Assembly: GCF_023091745.1 (NCBI RefSeq)
Contig: NC_068910.1
Span: 48,099,272-48,163,271, forward strand
Length of the DNA stretch: 64,000 nucleotides
From: Budorcas taxicolor
Taxonomy: Eukaryota; Chordata; Mammalia; Artiodactyla; Bovidae
Reading direction: 5' to 3'
The translations under genes and the position numbers were made by a program. Under the pieces are notes generated by a model that did not search any database, had not been told where the DNA came from, and saw only the letters and a list, made by a program, of their open reading frames with translations. Below, piece after piece: positions 39,501-47,265 of the stretch (its first letter is position 1; every line of letters starts with the position of its first letter).

Positions 39501-42500
39501 ACAGACTTAATTTTCTTGGGCTCCAGAAGATGGTGACTGCAGCCACAAAATGAAAAGATGCTTGTTCCTTGGAAGAAAAGCTATGACAAACCTAGACAGC
39601 ATATTAACAAGCAGAGACATTACTTTGCCAACAAAGATCCATCTCATCAAAGGTATGGTTTTTCCAGCAGTCATGTGTGGATGTGAGAGTTGGGCCATAA
39701 AGAAGGCTGAGCGCCAAAGAACTGATGCTTTCAAACTGTGGTGTTGGGTAAGACTCTTTGAGAGTCCTTTGGACTGCAAGGAGATCAAACCAGTCAATCC
39801 TAAAGGAAATCAGTCCTGAATATTCATTGTAAGGACTGATGCTGAAGCTGAAGCGCCAATACTTTGACCACGTGATGCAAATGAGCTGACTCATTTCCCA
39901 GATGCTGGGAAAAATTGAAGGCAGGAGGAGAAAGGGACAACAGAGGATGAGATGGTTGGATTGAATCACCAGTTCAATGGACCTGAGTTTGAGCAAGCTC
40001 TGAGAGATGGTGAAGGACAGGGAAGTCTGGCGTGCTGCAATCCATGGGATCGCAAAGAGTTGGACACGACTGAGCAACTGAACAAGGCAGGGACTACAGG
40101 AGATAGCTGAGATAGCTGAGCCCCTGCAGGCCTGGGACAAAGTCATGGGATGGCACCCCCTAGTGGGGAGGTTCAGCACTTTCAATTTCCACATAAGGCC
40201 CATCATTTCCCATTCACTTTCCTAAAATTCACTGCTGAAAACTGCTCACTGTGGACCGTGCAGCCGCCGCAGGTCGGCAACAGTTTGCAGGTAACCCTCT
40301 TCCCACATATCAAGTCTGTGGGACTTTTCCTCTGTCAAGGCTCATCAGGCTGGGGTCACGGTCTCTGCAGGCAGCCAGCCACTAGCTCTCCTGGGCAAGT
40401 CATGACACATGCCTGAAGGGGCAGAGGGCAATGCTTCCCAAAGGCTTGAAACTGGACTCCAAAAGGCTGGCTTTGGCCTACAGCCACCTTCCATTAAGAG
40501 ACTTACTGAAAACAAGAAGAGGAGTATTCTAAATAAAAACTTACGTATAGACGTGTTCACTGAAGCTTTCTTTCTACATGTACAACTAAAGACAACCTTA
40601 CTATACAAACACTAGGAGACAAAGTTGGCAAATTATATTAGGTCCACGCAGTCGTGGCCTGACTTTATGTCAAAACGACATGTGCTTATGACACAACCCT
40701 ACATGAAGAGACCAAATGGCAAGGTGCCCTATGATAATAACCATAGGAAATCCCCCTGTCTGCTGTCCTGTAGCAGGTGCTCTGTGTGACACCCTTCAGG
40801 ACCAGGGGGTGGGAGTGGCTGTTGATATCTCTTGGAGAAGCCTCCCTCCTGGGCTCCCCTGTGGCTTCAGGGAGCCCCCAAGTACCAGGTTGCCCCCATC
40901 CCCGAGGGGCAGCCTACAGCCAACATCTTGTCAGGGAGGGGGTCAGGGCAGGGCCACCCCAGCTCCACAGTTCCAAGCAGAGCTGGCTGAGGCTGCCACT
41001 AGGGCTGCTGCACAGTCCAAGCTCTCCCTCCTACTTCTGTCCCTTTCCCTACACATGTCGGTTCTGAGGGCACAACCTGATAATCCTCCTGTGTGATAAC
41101 CTCATGGCTTCTGCTCCCCCACGAACCACTGAAGGTGCACCCTGAAACAACGCACAGCAGAGAGACGAGGAGACACGGCCCTAAAATATTGCCGTGGGTT
41201 GTTTGGGGGTGGCAGGTCTAAAAGGAGGCCATTTTGACTTTTTTAGACTTCTGGTTTTTCAATGAGCACGCATTCATTTCAGGTGGCACTAGTGGTAAAA
41301 AAAAAAAAAAAAAATCTGTCTGTCAATGCAGAAGACACAGAGATGTGGGTTCGATCCCTGGGCTGGGAAGGTCCCCTGCAGGAGGAAATGGCAACCCACT
41401 TTGGTATTCTTGCCTGGGAAATTCCATGGAGAGAGGAGCCTGGCAGACTACAGTCCACGGGGTTGCAAGAATCGGACACGACTGAGCATGTGTGCAAACA
41501 AATTCATTTTATAAGATAGGTATATACAAACAGAAGCAGGTAAGAGGATGATTTTTCCTCTCATAGACTGATTCAGCGAGGGTCACATCAGAAAAAGGCA
41601 ACAATTTAAGATCAGAAAATACAAAACACATACCTTCTTTCTCTTATGACCAAGTGAGTGAGTTTAACAGGTGAGATGAGAAAGGAAAACGTAGAGAAAA
41701 GGGACAGTGGGTGAAAACAAAAGGGATAGAGAGAAAAAAGCCCACCAGAGCCCAGGGAGCATAGGTCCTGAGGAGATCTTAGGCAGGAGACAGACAGAAA
41801 CTCAGACAGGAAGGACTGGGGCAGGCCCAGCGCTGCTCTGTGGCCCTGGCCCTCTCCGGGACTCTGCTCTTCATCCACCAGGTGGGGCCCTAGAGACGGA
41901 GGCCCCTGGCTGGGGACACTCCCACCCCTCGCCTCCCCACTGCCTACCTTTCCCATCAGCCCCAGGACGTCTCTGGTGTCCTGGATGCCATGCTCCAGGT
42001 ACTTGATGGACTTCTTCACCGTGTGGGGTTTGTCTGAGCTGAGGTCCACCCAGCCTCTGAGCACATGGCCCTGGCATGAGAACAAGGGGAAAGGTAAGTC
42101 CTCGCTCCTGCATCGCCTCCATTCGACTGCCTCTCCTGCCCTACTTCCCCCTCTTTGTCACTCCATTTTCCGAGGCCCTGCCAGGCACCGCTGCTCCCAG
42201 ATCCCAGGGCAGCCCTGCTCTCTCTCTCGGGCCTTCCTACCTCTTGTTCCTTCACCTGGAAAGCCCTTCCCAGCATGCACCCCCTAACCAGGTCCCTTCA
42301 CCTGGTTAACCGCCACCAGTCTTTAAAACTCAGTGGAGGAGGCCCATCCCATAGGAGGCCTTCCTTGACCCTGCAGGCTGGGGTGAGGCTCTCGCTGTAA
42401 CCCCCATGGTTCTCTTGCCCTGTCTTGTCACTGTCTGTTTACACTGGGGTCCGAGTACCATGGCGGGACCACTCCTGCTGCCTCTGCTCCTTACACCAGC

Positions 42501-45500
42501 GTAAGGGCTTGGCCTGGACGGAAAGCTGGGAATGCCTTCTGAGTGGGCGGGTGGCCACTCTGAGTTCATGGGCCTTGCCGGCTCCTCTCCAGCCTTTACC
42601 CCAACTTGCCCGGCACGTGTGGCAGGCCAGGCCTGGGAAGCAAGATCAGAGGGGCACCTGGAAGACCCTGTCCCAAAGCACCACTCATGGCCTAGAGAAG
42701 GTTTCTCAATTCTTTTCCATTATTGCCCTTCTAATGAGCCTTTTTCCCCTGGAGAAGGAAATGGCTACCCACTCCAGTATTTCTGCCTGGAGAATCCCAT
42801 GGATAGAGGCGCCTGGTGAGCTACAGTCCATGGGGTCGCAAAGAGTCGGACACGACTGAGCAACGGAACAACAACAAAGGAGCCTTTTTAGACGTTTCCC
42901 ACCTAGTCATTCTCTGCCCCTCCAAGAGAATTAAGTACCACGTGTACACTGACTGATTTTACGTTCTGTGCGTATATTTGTGTTTTACATCCAATCAATG
43001 AGATTTTTCACCCTCTCCTTCAAGAAGCAATTTCCGCCCCCTTGAAAAGACCCTGATGCTGGGAAAGACTGAGGACTGGAGGAGAAGGGGACAACAGAGG
43101 ATGAGATGGCTGGATGGCATCACCGACTCAATGGACATGAGTTTGGGTAAACTCCGGGAGTTGGTGATGGGCAGGGAGGCCTGGCGTGCTGCAGTTCACG
43201 GGGTTGCAAAGAGTCTGCGACTGAACTGATTGACTGACTGGGGGGCTGGGGGTGATACACGCCCTGCTGAGATGCACGGCCTAGACTGAGGCTTCCAATT
43301 CTACAGTCCTTTGGCCCATGAGACCACCACAGGTGAGATCTACTGTGTGAGCTGAGCAGAGACACCGAGCAGATCTCTGCACGGAGGGAATGCAGGCCCA
43401 GTGAAGCCAGCTCATCTAGTTTTTCAAAAGAACCATGAAATCTGGGACTTTTAGGTAAAAATGTTCTGATTTCGAAATGCTAGCAACTAATTCAAGATTT
43501 TAAAACTATATAGCACAGGCCATAAAACACCTATCTGCAGATTGGACTCTATGGACAAAGTCCAGTTTGTAGTCGGCTAAACCCTGAGCCAGCATGGGCC
43601 TTGTTGGTGCCTGGGTGTGACCCTCCCCCAGCCCTAGTGCCCTCTCTGGGAGTCAGAGCCACTCTGTATGACATGTTTGGATGCTGCTTTCTTTGGCTGT
43701 TGCCCCCACGATGCCAGGGGCCTGTACCTCTCTGGAGCTGCTGGAAACCTTCAACGTGCGGTCAATGTACTCCTTGGCCTTGTCGTGGCGGCCCATGAGC
43801 CAGAGGAAGAGTCCAGCATAGTACAGGGCAGTCCCACTGGCTGTCTTGCGGACTTCCTTCAGGCTGCTCTCAAGCTCCTGAATTGCTTCTCGGTCTGGGA
43901 ATTCATGAGAGGGGGAAGAGGGCAAGTTAGGATGGGGAGGTCTGTCTGGTCCTTCCCCTGGACACTCTGAGCCTCCCACAACACATGCAGCTGACCACAC
44001 GACAGCCCAGGGCCTGGGAACCAGCCACGCCAGGCCACAGGAGAGGCCCAGCCCTGGACTTGGGTTTGCTGGTTGAGATGTGTCTTTTCTCCTCTGTGCC
44101 CAGGAGTTTTCTGGGCAGACAGATCAAACCGGAATCTCCCACCTCAGGCCCATAGTCCATTCCAGATGGGGAAATAGTTTGTACGTAGTTTTGTGGAATC
44201 TCTCCCTGACCCTAGAGAGGTGGAGATTTAGGGGTAGAAATTTTTTATTTTGGCTTGGTTTTTCTTGACAAGATCTTGGCAAAGGCAAGCAGGGTGTCTC
44301 CCCAGTTCTTGGGATCTGAAAGGAGGACCCCTCCCACTGTCAGGCATTCTGCCTGTGGCTCCCACTCAACTGGGCCTGGGCATGGGGTCTTCTCTGAGGT
44401 CTCTGTGGGGATGGCACTGGCAGCCACTCCTCATAGCATCTGAGGCCACAGGTGCACACACTTCCTGCAGCCGCCCAAGAGGGGCAGTGTCTGGAGCAGG
44501 GCTCTCTTTTCCCCACTGGGCCAGGCTTGGCTGAGCATGCCTGCACTCACCAATGGTTTCACAGCACTTGTGAGCATAAATGAGGGCCATGATGGAGCAC
44601 AGGGACACGTCTGGGTGATTCCGGATGCTCTCCAGGCTGCCAATGGCATCCTGGATGTGCTCTGTGAAGAGAGCCCACGTGGTTATTATGCTCAGAGGGC
44701 AGGAGGCTCCATGGCAGACCCAGGGCTGACTCAGGGCTTGGTGCAATCTGACCCAAGTCTTGGACTAACTGGTCCATAGGTCCCTAATGGCCCAAGTTCC
44801 CTGAAGACTGAAGCTTCCTGAAAGCACTGCTGGCACCATGGTCCGCATGGCCAGGGGATGGAGGACTTGGAGCTGAGAGATCTTCCTGTGAGTACTTGCA
44901 AGGATACCCTGTATTGGTTCTGAAGAAGGACCTCTGTGCATTCCCAGCTAGCTATAAAATATAACCCCAGAGCCACTGATGATATTTATCCTTCCATGTC
45001 CACTGACATTGGCCATGGGCGGGCCAGGACCACCTTCTGAATGTCAGTGGATTGGTACTGCAGGGGCCCTACTCCTCTCTCTGCTTCTGTCCCACACATG
45101 ACTGTGTCCACACCTACCACTTCCTCCTTTTCCTGCATTACCTGAAGTTGGTTCAGTAATCAAGCCTGGGGTTGGTTCAATAATCCTGTGGTCATTTCTC
45201 CCTGCTCCCCAACTCATTTCATAGACAGGGAAACTGAGGTGCAGAACAGGGGGAGTGAGCTCTCAGGTCTCCCAAGTCAACTAGATATAGATTACACAGA
45301 TTTCTGTGGATTATCCTGGAAGTCTAGCCACTCTGTGTAAGACTGTTTCTAGGGGAACATGACTGGGGTAGAAGCAGGCATCCAGGTGGAGCCAGTGCGT
45401 TAGTGCTGGGTGAGTGCCTAAGGTCAGGAGGCAACACTGATGGGTCCTCACCTTCCCTGAGGGCTCCATAGGCTTTAAAGAACTGCAGCACCGGGTCATT

Positions 45501-46900
45501 GTTGAATTTTTCCAGGCCCACAGCTGCGACCTGCTGCACGTGGCGGAAGTACTTTTCTTTGCTGTAGTAAATGATCTCAGCCTGTGAGGAGGAAGGCAAA
45601 ATCGCAATAGTCTTGGGCCCCTTTCTGCTTCTGTTCTGATCTTCTCCCTCCCCTATTCCCTGCTCCTCCTCCAGTTCTGTAAAGAGAAGAGAAAGAATAT
45701 TCTGGCCTCATCTTGTTCCTCCACAGCCACAGAAACAGCTCCATACCGTTTCCTTAGGAAAGAGTTTGGACATGGCTTGTTTTGGAATTAACCACAGACT
45801 CTGGTTCAAAAGTTGATGAGAAATTCAGCTCAGGTTTTGCCTTATGAAGGGAATAAGGGGGAAGAAGGAGGACCAGTAATAAGGATCACAACACCAATAG
45901 TTAGAACTGCAAGTTATTGTGGGCTAACCACCTGTGGTGAAGGGTATGAAGGGCTTTATGCCTATTATCTTATGCATCATTCTCTCCATATTCTTCACAA
46001 TTAAGGAAGCCAAAGCCCATGGAGGCTGTGGCTTGACAAACGTCATGCAATAAGAGAGGCTGAGATTTCAAAGTGAAGTCTCACTTCCCCTAAGGTTTGT
46101 GGGTGCTGGGGTTGGGGATAGATGCGGTTGGATTGTAAACAGCCTTGTGGGCTATATGAAAGAGCCCAGACATCATCCTGAGGGTAATAGGAAGCAGCTG
46201 GAATGGTTTTATGCATGGGGATGGGGGTGCGGTGTGCGTGGTGGGGCGGGGGTAGGGAAAGTGTTCAGATGTGTGTTTTTGCAAAAACCTCTCTGGCTCG
46301 TGTGTGTGTGTGTGTTGGGGTAGCTGCTGTTGGTGGTGGTGGAGGTAGGGAGACTGCTGAAAAGAGATGAAATAGAGAAACCAGCTGGGAGGGGGACTGT
46401 TGCAGGTGCCCAGAGGGGAGATGGTGGTGATACTGGGCTAGGAGATAAAATAAGGAGCTGATATTTTCCGCTGATAGACAGGAGCTGGAGATGGGTATGG
46501 GGAAGAGTAACGGCTGGGGGCGTCAAACGGTGGTGCCATCCAGTAGGGTGAAAGACACAGAAGAGGCCCAGGCGGTTGGAGCCGAGGGTGGGGGTCGGAT
46601 AATGGCAAGGTGATGGATTTTTATGCTTTGGTTTGGGGGAGCTCGGAGATAAGACTGGGTGGGGATGATGGCTAGGGGCTCAGGGTACACAGAGAACACT
46701 AGACAGGATGTGCTCGCCACGGAAAGAGAGGCGAGAAGGCACCAAGACCGTCTGGAGAGGCCGGGGACAGCGAAAGCCGGGTGGCGGTCAGAGAAGTAAC
46801 AGGGGAGCTGCAGGTCGCGGGGCTGATGGGCCAGAGGAGGAGTCCCGGAGGGAGCAGTGCCCGGCTCACGCACCATAAGGGAGGAGTCATTGCTGCTCAT
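14180..46900 (-). CDS. TTC21A: Tetratricopeptide repeat protein 21A, complete, 29 coding exons
   Basis: Twenty-nine exons join in phase to give 1331 codons plus TAG (human about 1320 aa and 29 coding exons, from memory). The start, MSSNDSSLM, lies in a 27-bp first coding exon; the end is ...EKAQVSLRP. The protein is almost entirely helical TPR repeats, with typical W-LG-Y-A-P-like spacing, and has no signal peptide or membrane segment. It is the paralogue of TTC21B/IFT139, a subunit of the IFT-A complex for retrograde transport in cilia. TTC21A is known for roles in sperm flagella and ciliogenesis. Every splice site is GT-AG except one GC-AG (donor at 15300). No frameshift or stop is present, so the gene looks functional. 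It shares a divergent promoter with GORASP1. The introns are loaded with Bov-tA, CHR, BovB, MIR and L1 sequence. Exon coordinates are in the six block entries. Confidence 0.95.
14338..14491 (+). repeat. 56-bp tandem repeat, about 2.7 copies, containing the TTC21A exon 28 donor
   Basis: The phrase gtcagggg recurs at 14341, 14397 and 14453, an exact 56-bp period. Each unit continues with a variant of (ctcacatcacggcagactt) and cnnnggcttcc. The third unit is the real end of TTC21A exon 28 plus its donor; the first two are diverged copies of that exon-intron border inside the 208-bp last intron. Confidence 0.9.
15611..17506 (-). CDS. TTC21A: TTC21A exons 22-25 (residues about 973-1168)
   Basis: Exons are 17506-17425, 16678-16528, 16094-15933 and 15803-15611. 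They encode MADLMFRRQKYEAAIDLYHQ, then LNKLIDLLRRSGKLEDAPAF, FNYCRGIYCW, HIGQPNEALKFLNKARKD and ICLNPDNEIVGGEAFQNL. The start of exon 25 is ambiguous because three AGs could serve as acceptor (exon starting at 15825, 15803 or 15788). I chose 15803: its AA+C junction gives ...ESNLTSRKELEQ, the same length as my memory of the human protein. All three keep the frame. A Bov-tA (16294-16500) ends 28 bp from the donor of exon 23. Confidence 0.9.
16294..16500 (+). repeat. Bov-tA SINE with CA-rich tail
   Basis: The tRNA-derived head (ggttcagatggtagaaaat, ggttcaatccctgg) is followed by the Bov-A body and an (AC)n tail at 16484-16500. It inserted next to exon 23 of TTC21A, antisense to that gene. Confidence 0.88.
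16805..16950 (+). repeat. MIR-like SINE
   Basis: The phrases attgctcccattttatagat, gagaagactgaggcacaaag and aggttacacatcaggtaaat follow the core of the old mammalian MIR family. Borders are approximate. Confidence 0.6.
18101..18212 (+). repeat. 36-bp tandem repeat, three copies, ending at the TTC21A exon 21 donor
   Basis: The phrase ctgtgg(c) recurs at 18105, 18141 and 18177, a 36-bp period. Each copy continues with ctgtggggg or catgggggccc-type sequence and cagcctccc. On the minus strand each unit opens with (gtgagaggctgc)-like sequence. In the copy next to the exon this is the actual donor; in the other two the GT is replaced (CTGGGAGGCTG, GCGGGAGGCTG). Confidence 0.88.
18212..21623 (-). 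CDS. TTC21A: TTC21A exons 17-21 (residues about 755-972)
   Basis: Exons are 21623-21513, 21207-21069, 20891-20788, 19364-19176 and 18322-18212. They encode PEKAVEVYDEAYRKNPHDAS, then INYYEAAQKISGQDF, AELLLKLKKFNKAEKVLKQA, LLLLAKVYKSHKKEDV, ILKRVPLEQPEMIPSQKQLA and LARLYLLQGQLDLCEQHC. Exons 17 and 21 are each exactly 37 codons, about one TPR. The acceptor of exon 18 has a weak pyrimidine tract interrupted by purines (ending GCACGAAG), but phase and homology support it. The donor of exon 21 (18211) abuts a 36-bp tandem repeat. Confidence 0.92.
20068..20285 (+). repeat. Bov-tA SINE
   Basis: The head ggcttctcagtggtgctagt, the B-box-like ggttcaatcc and the body ending in tggtgggctatggtccagag place this as a diverged Bov-tA in TTC21A intron 19. 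Confidence 0.85.
20330..20530 (+). repeat. MIR SINE
   Basis: It contains the recognisable MIR core: ccaccacttactagcagtgt, gggtacatttcttaacctct, gtgagaattaaataaggcaa. Borders are approximate. Confidence 0.7.
21736..26315 (-). CDS. TTC21A: TTC21A exons 12-16 (residues about 483-754)
   Basis: Exons are 26315-26186, 24467-24310, 24102-23887, 22987-22749 and 21808-21736. They encode PRSPGQIVSPLLKQVAAILN, then MAQVKYLSGELEHAQSTLQR, LLMAQIYLAQGNFAMCSHSL, VRDHPLYHFIKAKALNKSGD, ILLELADALRMNGELHEATK, ANVDLALSKGNVDLALSVLQ, MASIYLQTHKDARLY and ELCEHLPGPHTSLLLGNAFM. This is the middle part of the TPR solenoid. All sites are GT-AG and phases match. Confidence 0.93.
22073..22200 (-). repeat. CHR-type SINE
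   Basis: A T-run is followed by ccctgaccagggattgaacc and ends tcaccagggaagtccc. This is a reverse-oriented CHR tRNA-Glu SINE in TTC21A intron 15. Confidence 0.78.
23289..23375 (-). repeat. Bov-tA 3' fragment
   Basis: The phrase cactcagttgcgtccgactc and the gcgaccccatggtctgtaac segment are the reverse of the Bov-A tail; the head is missing. Confidence 0.78.
26464..26670 (+). repeat. Bov-tA SINE
   Basis: A full-length head (ggtagctcagatgataaag), an aggttcaattccctgg B box and the standard body ending gtcagacacggctgagtaac. Confidence 0.88.
27227..38468 (-). CDS. TTC21A: TTC21A exons 6-11 (residues about 187-482)
   Basis: Exons are 38468-38311, 34562-34424, 32421-32323, 31209-31017, 27684-27587 and 27427-27227. 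They encode VMYFMMLQNYSGALEVVNQI, then QDWEQTVEMGHRILKKDQSN, HVRNLIKALETREPQNPSLH, SFIERTFMATSSDAHMATEL, LEEAEHQLEFLKEVQQSLGK and HRGEQEATTLLKEAAELHFS. Exon 7 ends ...KTQKLNLETNPAKE, with a GT donor at 34423. Compared with my memory of the human protein, the last ten residues are extra, but no other GT donor nearby keeps the phase. Exon 6 lies between directly repeated BovB sequences. Confidence 0.92.
27870..28800 (-). repeat. L1-like AT-rich sequence
   Basis: On the minus strand the text near 28020-27960 (gaaatattatgtcaccattg, agagaatggggtaatgtata) resembles an L1 3' region. The rest of the stretch is AT-rich and repeat-like. The exact subfamily and limits cannot be told by eye. It lies in TTC21A intron 9. 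Confidence 0.5.
28877..29150 (-). repeat. Long CHR-type SINE
   Basis: It is the same element type as at 35192-35516: gtggtggcttctcttgttgc, agagcatgggctctag, then cttcctggatcagggatcga and a ccaccaaggagatcc head in reverse. Confidence 0.72.
31683..31845 (-). repeat. CHR-type SINE, diverged
   Basis: The text runs T-run, ttggggcacacgggatctct, then ttccctgacctgggatggaa, ending with a degraded head. It lies in TTC21A intron 8. Confidence 0.65.
33630..33838 (-). repeat. Bov-tA SINE
   Basis: Reverse orientation: gttgctcagttgtgtctgac, then tctgtccatgtgattct, ending ttctttaccactgagcaacc and tgggaagccc. Confidence 0.87.
33927..34070 (+). repeat. CHR-type SINE with A-rich tail
   Basis: The head gggaattccttggtggtcca, the gggttcaatccgtgg B box and a CAAAAACAAAAC-like tail mark a CHR SINE in forward orientation. 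Confidence 0.82.
34090..34265 (+). repeat. MIR-like SINE
   Basis: Core phrases gaattagctccattttcaca, gatgagcatcttggggctca and ctgcctgggtcacacaggga match a MIR. Borders are approximate. Confidence 0.55.
35192..35516 (-). repeat. Long CHR-type SINE
   Basis: It opens with a T-rich run and ttgactgtgctgggtctttg, passes through gttgcagagcatgggctctg, and ends in taccactgagccaccaggga (reverse head). The CHR family name is from memory. Confidence 0.75.
36178..36235 (+). repeat. CHR SINE head fragment
   Basis: The segment gactgccctggtgctccagt, then ggttagaactctg, is a CHR head cut off after about 35-50 bp. Confidence 0.55.
36500..36835 (+). repeat. BovB 3' fragment
   Basis: It begins ttggactgcaaggagatcaa and ends in cagacacgactgggcaattg, as in the 3' part of the larger BovB at 38.64-40.09 kb. 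It lies in TTC21A intron 6, antisense to the gene. Confidence 0.85.
37388..37577 (-). repeat. CHR-type SINE
   Basis: The segment ggcatgtgggatctagttcc, then ctgaccagggatcaaacccg, ends ggaccaccagggaagcccc in reverse orientation. Confidence 0.78.
37805..38272 (+). mobile_element. BovB 3' part (end of the RT reading frame and 3' end)
   Basis: An open stretch (37833-38252) reads VVMYGCESWTIKKAEHRRID and FELWCWRRPLRVPWTARR, the well-known C-terminal part of the BovB ORF2 product. It ends in tgagcgactgaactgaactg. The end at 38272 is only about 38 bp from the donor of TTC21A exon 6. The element is truncated at its 5' end and cannot be autonomous. Confidence 0.88.
38640..40090 (+). mobile_element. 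BovB (RTE-clade) retrotransposon, 5'-truncated, broken RT frame
   Basis: Segments of the BovB reverse transcriptase are readable: RSVYISIPKKSNSKECSNYC near 38693-38878, AKAFDYVDHNK near 39030-39050, and LRYADDTTLIAESEEELK with the catalytic YADD at 39324-39335. The C-terminal CESWAIKKAERQRTDAFKLW follows after 39680. In-frame stops (for example near 38877 and 39536) and frame changes show it is dead. It lies in TTC21A intron 5, about 170 bp upstream of exon 6, antisense to the gene. BovB is an RTE-clade LINE found in ruminants and snakes and is the textbook case of horizontal transfer. Confidence 0.92.
41279..41500 (+). repeat. Bov-tA SINE with an internal A18 run
   Basis: The head is interrupted by an A run of about 18 at 41298-41315, after which the normal body follows (gggttcgatccctgggctgg, ggcaacccactttggtattc, atcggacacgactgagcatg). 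Confidence 0.85.
41948..46900 (-). CDS. TTC21A: TTC21A exons 1-5 (residues 1-186)
   Basis: Exons are 46900-46874, 45581-45452, 44661-44551, 43894-43728 and 42070-41948. They encode MSSNDSSLM, then AEIIYYSKEKYFRHVQQVAA, EHIQDAIGSLESIRNHPDVS, AIQELESSLKEVRKTASGTA, LFLWLMGRHDKAKEYIDRTL and GHVLRGWVDLSSDKPHTVKK. The 9-codon first exon is short but has a good donor (GTGCGT) and lies inside the CpG-rich promoter. This is the N-terminal TPR region. Confidence 0.92.
42749..42870 (+). repeat. Bov-A fragment
   Basis: The Bov-A body only (ggagaaggaaatggctaccc to gcaacggaacaacaac). The tRNA-derived head is missing. Confidence 0.82.
43028..43240 (+). repeat. BovB 3' fragment
   Basis: It runs from ttgaaaagaccctgatgctg to the (gactgaactgattgactgac) end. 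It is the same 3' region as the other BovB copies. Confidence 0.82.
45890..46085 (+). repeat. MIR-like SINE
   Basis: Weak MIR-like text (ttattgtgggctaaccacct, attcttcacaattaaggaag, caaagcccatggaggctgtg) lies in TTC21A intron 1. Assignment by eye is uncertain. Confidence 0.4.
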
Positions 46901-47265
46901 CTCTGGACGCCCGCGGCTCTAGAGTCGGGGTCTCGTGGTGCCGCCGGGAGTCAGATTCTCAAGTCAGGGTCCTGGGTACGCCTCTCGCGACCGGAAGTCG
47001 GAGGCCTGCGCGTCCTTGGAAACGGAGCAGCTGGCTGCTCTCTAAGGGCGTCAGAGTTAGGGGTGGGCGTGGCCATGCGCCCACGTGACAAGGCGCGGGT
47101 AGTCGAGCGCCGAGAGGGCGAGTCCGCGCTGGGGGCACCGGGTTGGGCCTCCCGGGTAGGCGTCGCGATCCCCGGGCACTGTCGCCCAAGCTGGCCGTGG
47201 CCATGGGCCTGGGCGCCAGCGCCGAGCAGCCCGCGGGCGGCGCCGAGGGCTTCCACCTGCACGGG
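46874..47265. promoter_or_regulatory. Divergent CpG-rich promoter of TTC21A (-) and GORASP1 (+)
   Basis: The two start codons, 46900 on the minus strand and 47203 on the plus strand, are 302 bp apart. CpG density is high from about 46880 to 47480, and both first coding exons lie in it. An ETS/GABP-type core CCGGAAGT sits at 46991-46998, near the middle; such sites are common in bidirectional promoters. A weak X-box-like half-site pair (GTCCTT/GGAAAC, 47012-47023) could be an RFX site, as expected for a cilia gene, but it lacks the usual spacer. No TATA box is seen. Confidence 0.85.

Noticed and set aside
38640..40090. BovB reverse transcriptase as a functional gene
   Set aside because: The YADD motif is present, but the frame is broken several times and the 5' part with the endonuclease is missing.
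47012..47023. X-box (RFX site) in the TTC21A promoter
   Set aside because: The two halves match loosely and lack the usual 1-3 bp spacer. It is kept only as a note in the promoter entry, not as a called site.
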